From: Spirochaetota bacterium
Lineage (GTDB): Bacteria; Spirochaetota; Spirochaetia; DSM-27196; PWMO01
Length of the DNA: 16,597 bases
Reading direction: 5' to 3'
NCBI GenBank assembly: GCA_009908735.1
Contig: JAAAOR010000102.1
Location: forward strand, 1-16,597
Part shown: positions 1 through 6,442 of the stretch, piece after piece
Layout: each line of letters begins with the position of its first letter
Numbering within the stretch: the first letter of the stretch is position 1
Notes under the pieces: generated by a model
The model's input: only the letters and a program-made list of their open reading frames with translations
Databases searched by the model: none
What the model was told of the DNA's origin: nothing
Program-made: the position numbers and the translations under genes

Positions 1-17
1 TTGTTCATGGGGCTGCA

Positions 18-464
18 TTATACCCTGCTGAAGTACAGCACGTCCATGCGACGGCGACGGGATACGAGCTCCGGCTCGATATCAGTGAGAAGTCGTCGAT
101 CGACCATGACCGGAAGGTCCAGGTAGGCGGCAAGGACGGTTCCCTCGCCGCAACTCACATCGAGATGACGTTCTTCCACGCCGTCGTGGTAGAGAAGCGA
201 GGCCTGCTTCTCACGCGGGTAGACCACGACGCGGAGCGGGGTCAGCCCGTTGTCGCGCAATAACGCCACCACGGTTGCGTAGGGAGACTGCTCGACCGTG
301 CCACCCTGCTCCAACCTCAAAAGCAATTCGGAGGCCTGCCCCGCCGTCAGCGGTATAGATACGCCCGTATCAGTCTTTCCATCCACGAGAAACACGCGCT
401 GGTCACCGGAAAACCGGTCTACGCCAATCGCGGCAATAACAACCTCGTTCAAGCCCGTTTCCAT
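18..464 (-). CDS. Bifunctional nuclease family (DUF151) protein, divergent
   Basis: A 148-residue protein resembling the bifunctional nuclease (BFN/DUF151) domain. Visible family features are the N-terminal strand (VVIAAIGVD), a middle segment ending in the LTAGQASELLLRLE helix (family pattern: IGxxEAxAIxxxLE), the VVALLRDNGLTPLRVVV stretch, and the C-terminal LAAYLDLPVMVDRRLL segment. The usual RPSDA signature between them reads SCGEG, so nuclease activity is doubtful. The function of most bacterial members is poorly defined. The start is uncertain. I chose the ATG at 464 (METGLNEVV), which sits just before the domain; ATGs at 476 and 482 and a TTG at 494 are in frame. The gene is divergent from cheR, with about 120 bases between the two start codons. 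Confidence 0.72.
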   Translation of the reverse strand: METGLNEVVIAAIGVDRFSGDQRVFLVDGKTDTGVSIPLTAGQASELLLRLEQGGTVEQSPYATVVALLRDNGLTPLRVVVYPREKQASLLYHDGVEERHLDVSCGEGTVLAAYLDLPVMVDRRLLTDIEPELVSRRRRMDVLYFSRV

Positions 465-539
465 TGCTCGTTCCATCCACATGCCCGGCAGCAAAAGGTA
501 TCACGTGCGTCGGCGGTTCTCAGGTTCAGGATCCGTGTG

Positions 540-568
540 TTGACACCACTGCGGCGGAAACCTACACT
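540..568 (+). promoter_or_regulatory. Sigma-70-type promoter for cheR-cheB
   Basis: TTGACA at 540-545, a 17-base spacer and TACACT at 563-568. The -35 is perfect and the -10 matches at four of six positions. The predicted transcription start is near 575-576, only about nine bases before the ATG at 585. This rules out an in-frame GTG at 537, which lies upstream of the promoter. Confidence 0.65.
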
Positions 569-584
569 CGGTGGCACTCCGGAT

Positions 585-1403
585 ATGGTGGGGAACATAA
601 GCGACGAGGAATTTACACAATTTCGCGATCTGATCTACGAGGCAAGCGGGATCAACTTCACCACCTCGAACCGGTCCATTCTCGAGAGCCGTCTGCGGGA
701 ACGGTTACGCTCCTCAGGTAGCGACAACCTCAGCGACTATTACCGACGCATCAAACGTGAACCCGAAGAGCTCAAGGTCCTCCTCGACACCGTCACCACC
801 AACCTCACGCGCTTCTTCCGGAATACGGCGCACATACAGACCTTCGAGCATGCCGTTCTTCCCGACCTCATCGAGTACAAGCGCCGCACCGGCGGACCGA
901 GCCTGCGCATGTGGAGCGCCGGCTGCTCGACCGGTGAAGAGCCCTACACGATGGCCATGGTCGCCCGCGAGCTGGTACCCCCGACCATCAAGATTAGCAT
1001 CACCGCATCCGACATCAGCCTAAAGTCGCTCATGGTCGGCCGTCAGGGGCTCTATCCGGAGAACCGCGTGGAACACGTTCCGGAGAGGTACCTCAAAAAG
1101 TATTTCACGAAGAAGCCCTCTGGGTACCAGATTAACCAGGACATCATGGATCTGGTGACCTTCGACTACCATAATCTCAAAAACGACAGCGGACTCCGCG
1201 ACCTCGACGTGGTGTTCTGCCGCAACACGCTCATATATTTCGACGAAACCGCTCAACGCAATGCGGTGGCGCGGTTCTGGGACACAATGGGCCGATATTC
1301 CTACCTGTTCATCGGCCACTCGGAGTCACTTTTCGGTATGAACACGCAGTTCGAGTTCTACCGCACCGACTGGGCCTCCGTCTACCGAAAGAAATTGGTG
1401 TAA
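585..1403 (+). CDS. cheR: Chemotaxis protein methyltransferase CheR
   Basis: S-adenosylmethionine-dependent methyltransferase that methylates glutamates on chemoreceptors for sensory adaptation in the cytoplasm. The 272-residue length is normal. The N-terminal helical domain covers roughly residues 1-75 and contains the family TTNLTRFFRN motif (71-80). The SAM-binding domain has SAGCSTGEEPYT (111-122), the acidic D143, FCRNTLIYFD (211-220) and GHSESL (244-249). The start at ATG 585 is chosen because a good promoter lies at 540-568, upstream of it. There is no strong ribosome binding site, and the leader would be only about nine bases. cheB follows after five bases, so the two are almost certainly co-transcribed as opposing adaptation enzymes. 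A chemoreceptor at 13226-15013 ends in a CheR-docking-type pentapeptide and is a plausible substrate. Confidence 0.95.
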   Translation: MVGNISDEEFTQFRDLIYEASGINFTTSNRSILESRLRERLRSSGSDNLSDYYRRIKREPEELKVLLDTVTTNLTRFFRNTAHIQTFEHAVLPDLIEYKRRTGGPSLRMWSAGCSTGEEPYTMAMVARELVPPTIKISITASDISLKSLMVGRQGLYPENRVEHVPERYLKKYFTKKPSGYQINQDIMDLVTFDYHNLKNDSGLRDLDVVFCRNTLIYFDETAQRNAVARFWDTMGRYSYLFIGHSESLFGMNTQFEFYRTDWASVYRKKLV

Positions 1404-1408
1404 CCGAC

Positions 1409-2608
1409 ATGCCACAACCCCCCGAGAAAATCAGGGCGCTGGTCGTCGACGATTCAGCCCTCATGCGAAACCTGGTGAGCAAGATGCTGGAAGCCGCCGG
1501 CGATGTTCGGGTCGTCGGCACGGCCATGAACGGCGAGTTCGCCCTTCAGAAAATTGGCCGGCTGGAACCGGACGTCGTGGTGCTCGATATCGAGATGCCC
1601 GTGATGGGCGGCATTGAGTTTCTCCAAGAGCGGCGCAAGCGCTCCATCGATGTCCCCGTCGTTGTCCTCTCCTCGGTGGCCAAGAAGGGTGCCCGCGTCA
1701 CCATGGATGCGCTCGCCCTCGGCGCTGCGGACTTCGTTACCAAGCCGTCAGGGTCGGTGTCTCGCGATATCGTGCGTGTCGAGGCGCAGGTGGTGGAGCT
1801 CGTTCGGGCATACGGACGACAGCACCGACATCGGAAAGGCCTGAGCACCGTCGACCGCCCCCAGGGAACAGCCCCGCCGACGGTAGAACCGCATGCCCGT
1901 CCATCGGTCGGGGCCGGCGCGCCGACGGCCAAAGCACGTCCCGAAGCCGAGGCCAAATCGGCACAACCCGCGGCGCCGCAGCCGCCCGAACGCCCCGGGC
2001 GGGTAACTCCCCTTGCCGAGCCGGGCAGGCCGGAGGTTGTCGCCATCGGTATCTCTACCGGGGGTCCGAACGCTCTGCGGAAGGTCTTTGCCGAGCTCGA
2101 CGAAGATCTCTCCGTACCGGTCCTCGTCGTGCAACACATGCCCGCCGGATTCACCACGGAGTTCGCCCGCAGCCTCGATCGGGTCTGCGCCCTCACCGTT
2201 CGAGAGGCTGAGGACGGGATGGCGGTCCGTCCCGGTAATGTGCTCATCGCGCCCGGGAACTATCACCTCGGGGTCGTGCGCAATTCCTCTGAGATAACTC
2301 TGCGCGTCACCCAGGACGATACGCGAAACGGCCATCGCCCGTCCGCCGACGTTCTCTTCGAGACCGTCGCTGAGCTCTACGGAAATCATGCGGTCGGTGT
2401 GATTATGACCGGCATGGGTCGTGACGGGTCGGCCGGCCTCGCAAAACTCTACGAGCGCGGCGGGATGACCATTGGACAGGATGAGGCAAGCAGCGTTGTC
2501 TATGGCATGCCGAAAGTTGCCTACGAGCTCGGCTACGTCAGAAAACAGGTTGCGCTGCACGAGATCGCGCGCGCTATCTCCGATGCCGCGCGAGCAACAC
2601 ACGTGTAA
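1409..2608 (+). CDS. cheB: Chemotaxis response regulator / protein-glutamate methylesterase CheB
   Basis: Removes methyl groups from chemoreceptors and deamidates receptor glutamines; it is activated by phosphorylation from CheA. The 399-residue protein has an N-terminal receiver domain (about 8-125) with the acidic pair D14/D15, the phospho-acceptor D60 in VVVLDIEMP and the conserved K112. A long Pro/Ala-rich linker follows (about 142-208), then the C-terminal esterase domain (about 209-395). Its catalytic triad is visible as S216 in GISTGG, H243 in VQHMPAGF and D339 in GMGRDGS. The linker is longer than in enteric CheB. The gene starts five bases after cheR. It faces rseC, with only nine bases between the two stop codons. 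Confidence 0.96.
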   Translation: MPQPPEKIRALVVDDSALMRNLVSKMLEAAGDVRVVGTAMNGEFALQKIGRLEPDVVVLDIEMPVMGGIEFLQERRKRSIDVPVVVLSSVAKKGARVTMDALALGAADFVTKPSGSVSRDIVRVEAQVVELVRAYGRQHRHRKGLSTVDRPQGTAPPTVEPHARPSVGAGAPTAKARPEAEAKSAQPAAPQPPERPGRVTPLAEPGRPEVVAIGISTGGPNALRKVFAELDEDLSVPVLVVQHMPAGFTTEFARSLDRVCALTVREAEDGMAVRPGNVLIAPGNYHLGVVRNSSEITLRVTQDDTRNGHRPSADVLFETVAELYGNHAVGVIMTGMGRDGSAGLAKLYERGGMTIGQDEASSVVYGMPKVAYELGYVRKQVALHEIARAISDAARATHV

Positions 2609-2617
2609 CCGGCGGCC

Positions 2618-3037
2618 TCAGTCCCCTCTGCCTCCCGCGGCGCGTCGCAGAACCAAAGGCATGGACTCGCCCCCGCGCCCCCGATTGTAGAGGTATACGC
2701 CTGAGAATCCCACGGCGAGAGACAGTGCTCCCACGCCGGCCCGACCGGCCTCGGAGGCGACGCCGAGAAATCGTCCCGCTATGTCGAACCCGAGAATAAA
2801 CAGCAACAGCGGCAGGATCAGCACCATGAATCCCGCGAGAATCGCTTTCCCCGAATGCACGAAAACCTCGACCTCGTCGTTGGGGCTGAGTTCTATGTGA
2901 TTGGTATTCTCGGCGCTGAACCGGCGCTGTTTCGTGCTACAGAAGGACGACGAGCAGGCTTTACAAGTATCCCCGTCGGCGCACGCGAGGGTGACGCGAT
3001 CGCCGTCAACGCTAATGACTCTCGCTTTTTCTATCAT
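2618..3037 (-). CDS. rseC: RseC / SoxR-reducing-system family membrane protein
   Basis: A 139-residue inner-membrane protein of the RseC family, known elsewhere as a partner of Rnf-type electron transport in keeping SoxR reduced and as a modulator of sigma-E. An N-terminal beta-rich domain (about 1-62) carries four cysteines (C19, C25, C28, C33), of the kind that bind a redox cofactor or metal. Two membrane segments follow at about 64-88 and 98-117, then a basic tail. The ATG at 3037 is preceded by GAGGAAGG at good spacing, which favours it over a GTG at 3052. The start lies inside the end of the upstream ymdB-like gene (26-base overlap), so the two are translationally linked. No rnf genes are in the window. 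Confidence 0.85.
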   Translation of the reverse strand: MIEKARVISVDGDRVTLACADGDTCKACSSSFCSTKQRRFSAENTNHIELSPNDEVEVFVHSGKAILAGFMVLILPLLLFILGFDIAGRFLGVASEAGRAGVGALSLAVGFSGVYLYNRGRGGESMPLVLRRAAGGRGD

Positions 3038-3833
3038 TCTGACCTTCCTCACAGGGAACGCGAATCGTCTGTATCGATTTCGCCGCGCCCGAGTCTTCGA
3101 TCTCCAGGAGCACTCCCTGCAGCTCGAGCCTACCCCAGGCGTCGGAGGATCGTTCGGGAATCTGCGTCAGATATTGCTGGATTTCGACCGTCGGGTCGAG
3201 CCCGGCCACGCTGTCAAGGCTCCCGGTCCGGCCCGCGTCACAGATAACCGCCGTCCCCTTGGGCTGCAACCCGCCGTCGGCGGTCAGCGCGCGCTGCCCC
3301 GTGCCGATGAGCGCCGAGACAGTACCGTCGACCATGAACATCATACTACACTTCTCCGCGGTTGTCGTGGCGTGGAAGTCCACGAGTACGATGTCGGTGT
3401 CCTTCTTCGCCCGCGCAATGAGGTCCGGGAGAAAGAGAAAGGGGTTTGCGAGGTGCAGCTTGGTGAACCCGGACTGACCGAGAACGCTGATGACCGCGAT
3501 CCGCCGCTCGCCGGCCGCGTAGTGGCGCCAACCGCGCCCGGGATTCCCCTGCGGAAAGTTGGCGGCCCGGAGGATATAGGGGGCGGTTTCGATATGGGTC
3601 ACCATGTCTTTTTTGAAGTAGATCTGGTCGCCGCCGGTAATGCAGTCGACGCCGAGTTTTCGCAGATATATGGAGTGATTCTTGCCGATACCGAAGCCGC
3701 CGGTCACGCCGTCCCCGTTTGCCACGACGAAATCGAGGTCGTGAGTGGCGCGGAGCTTCGGCAGGAGGTTCTTGATGCAGTAGAGCCCTGCTTTTCCGAC
3801 GATCTCTCCGACGAATAGAACACGTAGGGGCAC
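3012..3833 (-). CDS. YmdB-like (TIGR00282-type) phosphoesterase fold, predicted inactive
   Basis: A 273-residue protein that aligns along its whole length with the YmdB/DR1281 metallophosphoesterase family. Recognisable blocks are RVLFVGEIVG (4-13), VVANGDGVTGG (36-46), RAANFPQGNPGRG (89-101), VDFHATTTAEK (151-161) and ADGGLQPKGTAVICDAGRTG (185-204). The usual metal-binding and catalytic residues are largely replaced: Asp to E10, Glu-Asn to D41-G42, the Asn-His pair to D69-Q70, and the HTH motif to G179-Q180-R181. Only the DFHA histidine (H154) is kept. Family members are di-metal cyclic-nucleotide phosphodiesterases; this one probably does not catalyse that reaction. The GTG at 3833 is chosen for the AAAGGA seven bases upstream, and a promoter lies just behind it. 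The 3' end overlaps rseC. Confidence 0.82.
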   Translation of the reverse strand: MPLRVLFVGEIVGKAGLYCIKNLLPKLRATHDLDFVVANGDGVTGGFGIGKNHSIYLRKLGVDCITGGDQIYFKKDMVTHIETAPYILRAANFPQGNPGRGWRHYAAGERRIAVISVLGQSGFTKLHLANPFLFLPDLIARAKKDTDIVLVDFHATTTAEKCSMMFMVDGTVSALIGTGQRALTADGGLQPKGTAVICDAGRTGSLDSVAGLDPTVEIQQYLTQIPERSSDAWGRLELQGVLLEIEDSGAAKSIQTIRVPCEEGQNDRKSESH

Positions 3834-3853
3834 GGACACATCCTTTGCCGGGG

Positions 3854-3882
3854 AGTGTAGCACTGCGGGGACCGTTGGGCAA
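3854..3882 (-). promoter_or_regulatory. Promoter for the ymdB-like gene and rseC
   Basis: Reading leftward: TTGCCC (3882-3877), a 17-base spacer and TACACT (3859-3854), with TG one base before the -10 (extended -10 pattern). The predicted start is near 3847. That leaves a leader of about 14 bases, just long enough to hold the AAAGGA ribosome binding site before the GTG at 3833. Confidence 0.6.
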
Positions 3883-3883
3883 A

Positions 3884-3915
3884 CGCCGCGCCGCGGCGGG
3901 ACCCGCGGCGCGGCG
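3884..3915. repeat. Perfect 13-bp GC-only inverted repeat between divergent promoters
   Basis: The arms at 3884-3896 and 3903-3915 are exact reverse complements (CGCCGCGCCGCGG and its complement) around a six-base centre. The repeat lies just upstream of the -35 of the leftward ymdB-like promoter and upstream of the possible rightward hsp20 promoter. Neither transcript should include it, so a DNA-level role (operator or cruciform) is more likely than a terminator, and there is no T-tract. Confidence 0.6.
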
Positions 3916-3930
3916 CCGCAAAGTTTGGAC

Positions 3931-3959
3931 TCGACATGGGCACGAGATGTGCGCATATT
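3931..3959 (+). promoter_or_regulatory. Possible hsp20 promoter
   Basis: TCGACA at 3931-3936, a 17-base spacer and CATATT at 3954-3959. This matches the sigma-70 consensus at five of six and four of six positions. It would give a leader of about 100 bases before the hsp20 ATG. I see no CIRCE element and no clear heat-shock sigma factor promoter. Confidence 0.35.
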
Positions 3960-3970
3960 AACCAGGGGGG

Positions 3971-4065
3971 ACGGTTTGGTGGACGAACGCCCTCGGGTCG
4001 CCTCGTTGAGGGACCGTATATCACGCCCCGGACGCACGACGTCGGGGCAGCCACAGGAGTACTCC
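3971..4065 (+). promoter_or_regulatory. Structured hsp20 5' leader (possible thermosensor)
   Basis: Two hairpins can be drawn in the leader. The first pairs 3971-3975 with 4013-4017 and 3990-3994 with 4008-4012. The second is a strong stem of 4025-4029 with 4044-4048 plus 4031-4034 with 4040-4043, with one bulged G and a five-base loop. They are followed by GGAGTACTCC (4056-4065), a perfect palindrome that contains the ribosome binding site and touches the ATG. Several small heat-shock genes carry RNA thermometers with serial hairpins, but whether this leader masks its binding site is inference. Confidence 0.35.
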
Positions 4066-4572
4066 ATGAAACAGAAAGAATTCGTGGATCTCGGTCGCAT
4101 GATGGATGAAATCTTCTCCGCTGCGGAGAATTTCAAGGACGTGTTCGAAGAGCGCATGGGCTATCAGCCCGGCGAGCGCGGGTTCAACTGGGACGCGCGC
4201 CATGACTTCTATCCCTTCTATTCCTACCCGCCGGCCAATATCTATATGACGGATAACAAGACCATCGTGTTCGAGTTCGCCCTCGCGGGATTCGACGAGG
4301 AGAACATCAACCTCGAGTTCCGCGGCGACTACATGTACCTCAGCGCCGCGGTGCCTTCGGAGGAGGAGCAGGATGGAATCCACTACCTCAAGCGCCGGTT
4401 GAAGTTCAAGGACATCAAGGATCAGAAGTACTACATTCCCGAGGACAAGTTCGACCGTGATAAGGCCGATGCGGTGTTTCGAAACGGCGTGCTCAAAGTA
4501 ACCGTTCCCCCCAAGGAAGAGGTTGCCGAAGGCGAGCGCGTAACGGTCGAGATAAAAAAGGAGGGAAACTGA
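4066..4572 (+). CDS. Hsp20 / alpha-crystallin family small heat-shock protein
   Basis: An ATP-independent holdase chaperone that binds unfolding proteins in the cytoplasm. Of 168 residues, the first 45 or so form a variable N-terminal arm. The alpha-crystallin domain then runs from about PPANIYMTDNKTIVFEFALAGF through the beta-sandwich. It ends with the family motif FRNGVLKVTVPP and a short charged tail (VEIKKEGN). The classical C-terminal I-x-I motif is not obvious; VEIKK is the nearest. The start at 4066 has AGGAG five to ten bases upstream and directly precedes the MKQKEF sequence. A small membrane-protein gene overlaps its stop codon. Confidence 0.92.
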   Translation: MKQKEFVDLGRMMDEIFSAAENFKDVFEERMGYQPGERGFNWDARHDFYPFYSYPPANIYMTDNKTIVFEFALAGFDEENINLEFRGDYMYLSAAVPSEEEQDGIHYLKRRLKFKDIKDQKYYIPEDKFDRDKADAVFRNGVLKVTVPPKEEVAEGERVTVEIKKEGN

Positions 4573-4706
4573 TGGGATTTCTCTTTCCATTGATTATCGG
4601 TGTCGCGCTCGGCTATTTCTTCAAGCCGCAGCTCGACAACTTCGTACGTCGGGTCGTACGCATGATCGACGACAGGCGCGACAACGGCGATAACTGGCGA
4701 CGCTGA
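4572..4706 (+). CDS. 44-residue membrane-anchored small protein coupled to hsp20
   Basis: A short gene whose ATG overlaps the hsp20 stop (TGATG) and which has GGAGG eight to twelve bases upstream, a textbook translational-coupling arrangement. The product has 44 residues. A hydrophobic N-terminal segment (MGFLFPLIIGVALGYFF) could span the membrane. It is followed by a strongly charged, arginine- and aspartate-rich cytoplasmic-type tail (RRVVRMIDDRRDN) ending in WRR. I do not recognise the family. A terminator follows about 65 bases downstream, so hsp20 and this gene form a two-gene unit. It might tether or regulate the chaperone at the membrane, but that is only inferred from position. Confidence 0.7.
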   Translation: MGFLFPLIIGVALGYFFKPQLDNFVRRVVRMIDDRRDNGDNWRR

Positions 4707-4769
4707 GCGCACGGACTGAACGCCCTCGTCTGTTTGTCGCGACGCAAGTCGTCACATCATCCACCGGCC

Positions 4770-4805
4770 GAAGCGCCCCTGAATCTTCGGGGGCGCTTCT
4801 CATTT
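4770..4805 (+). terminator. Terminator after the hsp20 unit
   Basis: The inverted repeat GAAGCGCCCC (4770-4779) and GGGGCGCTTC (4790-4799) gives a 10-bp GC-rich stem with a 10-base loop, followed by a T-rich but imperfect tract. It separates the hsp20 unit from the antiporter operon, whose promoter begins about 15-20 bases later. Confidence 0.75.
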
Positions 4806-4819
4806 CTCCCCGATTGCGG

Positions 4820-4848
4820 TTTTCCCCACGCGAGCCTCGCGCTATAAT
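4820..4848 (+). promoter_or_regulatory. Promoter of the P-II-like / EIIA / Mrp operon
   Basis: A perfect -10, TATAAT at 4843-4848, with a weak -35 (TTTTCC, 4820-4825) at 17-base spacing. The predicted start is near 4855, giving a leader of about eight bases that includes GGGGAA as a possible ribosome binding site before the ATG at 4863. The weak -35 leaves room for an activator. Ten genes downstream run with no gap large enough for another obvious promoter. Confidence 0.55.
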
Positions 4849-4862
4849 GCCGGGGAACGCCC

Positions 4863-5204
4863 ATGAAACTCGTCGTGTTCGTGCTGAACAAGGAAGAGCT
4901 TCTCGAGCAGGTACTGGAAGCCTACGTGGAGGCGGGCATCGAAGGCGCGACCATCCTCGACTCCGAGGGCATGGGACGCTTTCTCACCTATGAGGTACCG
5001 CTGTTCGCGGATTTCAAAGAGTTCATGAAGGGCAACAAACCCTATAACAAAACCATTTTGTCGGTCGTTCGTGATGAAGAGCTCATCCCCGATCTCGAAA
5101 AATTGCTCGATGACGTCTGCGGGGGGCTCGCAGCCCCAGGGACGGGGATTTTCTTCACGATACCGGTGGATCACGCCGCCGGGCTGGTGGAACAGGAGGA
5201 GTAG
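4863..5204 (+). CDS. P-II-like signalling protein
   Basis: A 113-residue ferredoxin-like-fold protein with the look of the P-II superfamily. It starts with the strand MKLVVFVLNKEELLEQVLEA, a helix and strand with GIEGATILDSEGMGR (25-39), and ends with the GTGIFFTIPVDHA strand (93-105) that matches the nucleotide-site end of P-II proteins. The central loop (about 36-62) lacks the canonical P-II T-loop tyrosine context, so uridylylation is not supported. P-II proteins bind ATP, ADP or 2-oxoglutarate and control transporters and enzymes by contact. As first gene of the antiporter operon, it probably senses an energy or nitrogen signal for it. Ligand and target are inferred. Confidence 0.7.
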   Translation: MKLVVFVLNKEELLEQVLEAYVEAGIEGATILDSEGMGRFLTYEVPLFADFKEFMKGNKPYNKTILSVVRDEELIPDLEKLLDDVCGGLAAPGTGIFFTIPVDHAAGLVEQEE

Positions 5205-5205
5205 C

Positions 5206-5673
5206 GTGACCGCATTGTTCTCGAAAATGCTCGACCCGAGCTGCGTCGTACTCGAGCTATCCGCGCGCAAGAAGCGACCCGTCATAGAGGAGCTCGTCGC
5301 GACGCTCGAGGGCGCCGGCAAGATCGGAGATGCCCCCACCCTCGCGGATGAGATTCTCGAGCGGGAGAAGCTGACCTCGACCGCCATCGGTCACGGAATC
5401 GCCGTACCGCACAAGCTCTCCGACCAGGTCACCCAAACCACGCTGGCCTTTGGGCGCTCCTCGCAGGGCGTAAAGTTCGACGCGCCGGACAACGCGCCGG
5501 TCACGCTCGTCTTCCTGCTGGTGGGGCCCCCCGGCGCCCACACGGCACATTTGAGGCTTCTCAGCAGACTCTCGCGCTATCTGAATGACACCAACTTCCG
5601 CTCCGCCCTGCACGCGGCGCAGACTGTGGAGGAGGTCACGCGGCTGTTTGCCGACCGGGAGTCGCAGTCGTGA
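5206..5673 (+). CDS. ptsN: PTS EIIA domain protein, PtsN (EIIA-Ntr) type
   Basis: A 155-residue single-domain EIIA of the nitrogen-PTS/mannitol class. The phosphorylatable histidine is H69 in the motif AIGHGIAVPHK. The C-terminal part, VTLVFLLVGPPGAHTAHLRLLSRLSRYL, is typical of the fold. EIIA-Ntr proteins take phosphate from NPr and act as regulators rather than sugar carriers; in E. coli they control potassium transport. The GTG at 5206 has GGAGGAG just upstream and begins one base after the stop of the P-II-like gene. The stop overlaps the mrpE start. No EI or NPr gene is in the window. Linkage to ion-antiporter genes makes a role in ion homeostasis likely. Confidence 0.88.
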   Translation: MTALFSKMLDPSCVVLELSARKKRPVIEELVATLEGAGKIGDAPTLADEILEREKLTSTAIGHGIAVPHKLSDQVTQTTLAFGRSSQGVKFDAPDNAPVTLVFLLVGPPGAHTAHLRLLSRLSRYLNDTNFRSALHAAQTVEEVTRLFADRESQS

Positions 5674-6185
5674 TCAGCCGACAGGCGCGCTGGAATGTGG
5701 TCCGCATCGGATTGACAACCATCTACCTGATGGTCGGGTGGGTGCTTTTCACCTGGACGGTCGAACCCGGCTTCCTTCTGATCGGCTTCGGATTCTGCTT
5801 CATCGTCGCGTTGCTTACCTATTCGCTCTTCATCGAGCAGGAAGAGGCCTCTCGCCGCTCCCTCATCCCCGGGGTGCACCTGCTCGTGGTCTATGCCGCC
5901 GTTCTCATCTTCGAAATGTACGTCGCGAGCTTCCGGGTCCTGTGGAACATCCTGCGGGGGCGCATCAATCCAGGCGTCGTGCACTTTCGCACACGCCTCT
6001 CGAGCGATATTGCCCGCGTGGCCCTGACTAACTCCATCACCCTCACGCCGGGAACCATCACCCTCGATCTCGACGACGACCACCTGATCGTGCACTGGCT
6101 CGATGCGCGCACCACGCACTCGAAGTACGCCGGCGAGCTCGTAAAAGGGCGCTACGAGCGCATTCTCAAGCGCATATGGATGTGA
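5670..6185 (+). CDS. mrpE: Mrp-type Na+/H+ antiporter subunit E
   Basis: Subunit E (MnhE/MbhA family) of the multisubunit cation/proton antiporter, 171 residues. Two or three hydrophobic segments lie in roughly the first 90 residues (for example VGWVLFTWTVEPGFLLIGF and LLVVYAAVLIFEMYVASF). A conserved soluble C-terminal domain follows, with VALTNSITLTPGTITLDL and LIVHWLDA. It starts at a GTG that overlaps the ptsN stop (GTGA) and ends ten bases into mrpF. Such overlaps imply coupled synthesis of the complex in the cytoplasmic membrane. Confidence 0.93.
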   Translation: MISRQARWNVVRIGLTTIYLMVGWVLFTWTVEPGFLLIGFGFCFIVALLTYSLFIEQEEASRRSLIPGVHLLVVYAAVLIFEMYVASFRVLWNILRGRINPGVVHFRTRLSSDIARVALTNSITLTPGTITLDLDDDHLIVHWLDARTTHSKYAGELVKGRYERILKRIWM

Positions 6186-6442
6186 TGCTTCGGTTCATGA
6201 TCTATTTTTTCCTCGCCTCGAGCGTGGTGGGAATGGTGCGGACGCTGATCGGTCCCACCGTGGTCGATCGCATGATCGGCCTGAACATCGTCGCCTCACA
6301 GATTCTCGCGCTCCTGGTGCTCGTGGCCGTGAGCGAGGCCCGCTCGGTCTACCTCGATGTTGCGCTGGTCTACGACATTTTCGGTTTCGTCGGGATTCTC
6401 GCCATCGCGCGATACGTGGACACGAAGGAGGTGAACGGATGA
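6176..6442 (+). CDS. mrpF: Mrp-type antiporter subunit F
   Basis: Small integral membrane subunit (MnhF/MbhB family), 88 residues with three predicted membrane spans. Family motifs are RTLIGPTVVDRMIGLNIV and VYLDVALVYDIFGFVGILAI. It overlaps mrpE by ten bases and mrpG by four (ATGA). Its role is structural within the antiporter complex. Confidence 0.93.
   Translation: MDVMLRFMIYFFLASSVVGMVRTLIGPTVVDRMIGLNIVASQILALLVLVAVSEARSVYLDVALVYDIFGFVGILAIARYVDTKEVNG

Noticed and set aside
537..584. In-frame GTG start for cheR 16 codons upstream
   Set aside because: A near-perfect promoter (540-568) overlaps it, so the codon would not be on the message, and the CheR domain starts after the ATG at 585.
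2901..3818. Long open frame on the plus strand opposite rseC and the ymdB-like gene
   Set aside because: It lacks recognisable family features and mirrors two well-supported genes; high GC content makes such antisense frames common.
3925..4065. N-terminal extension of Hsp20
   Set aside because: The ATG at 4066 has a good ribosome binding site, and the upstream sequence forms hairpins and has no chaperone-like residues.
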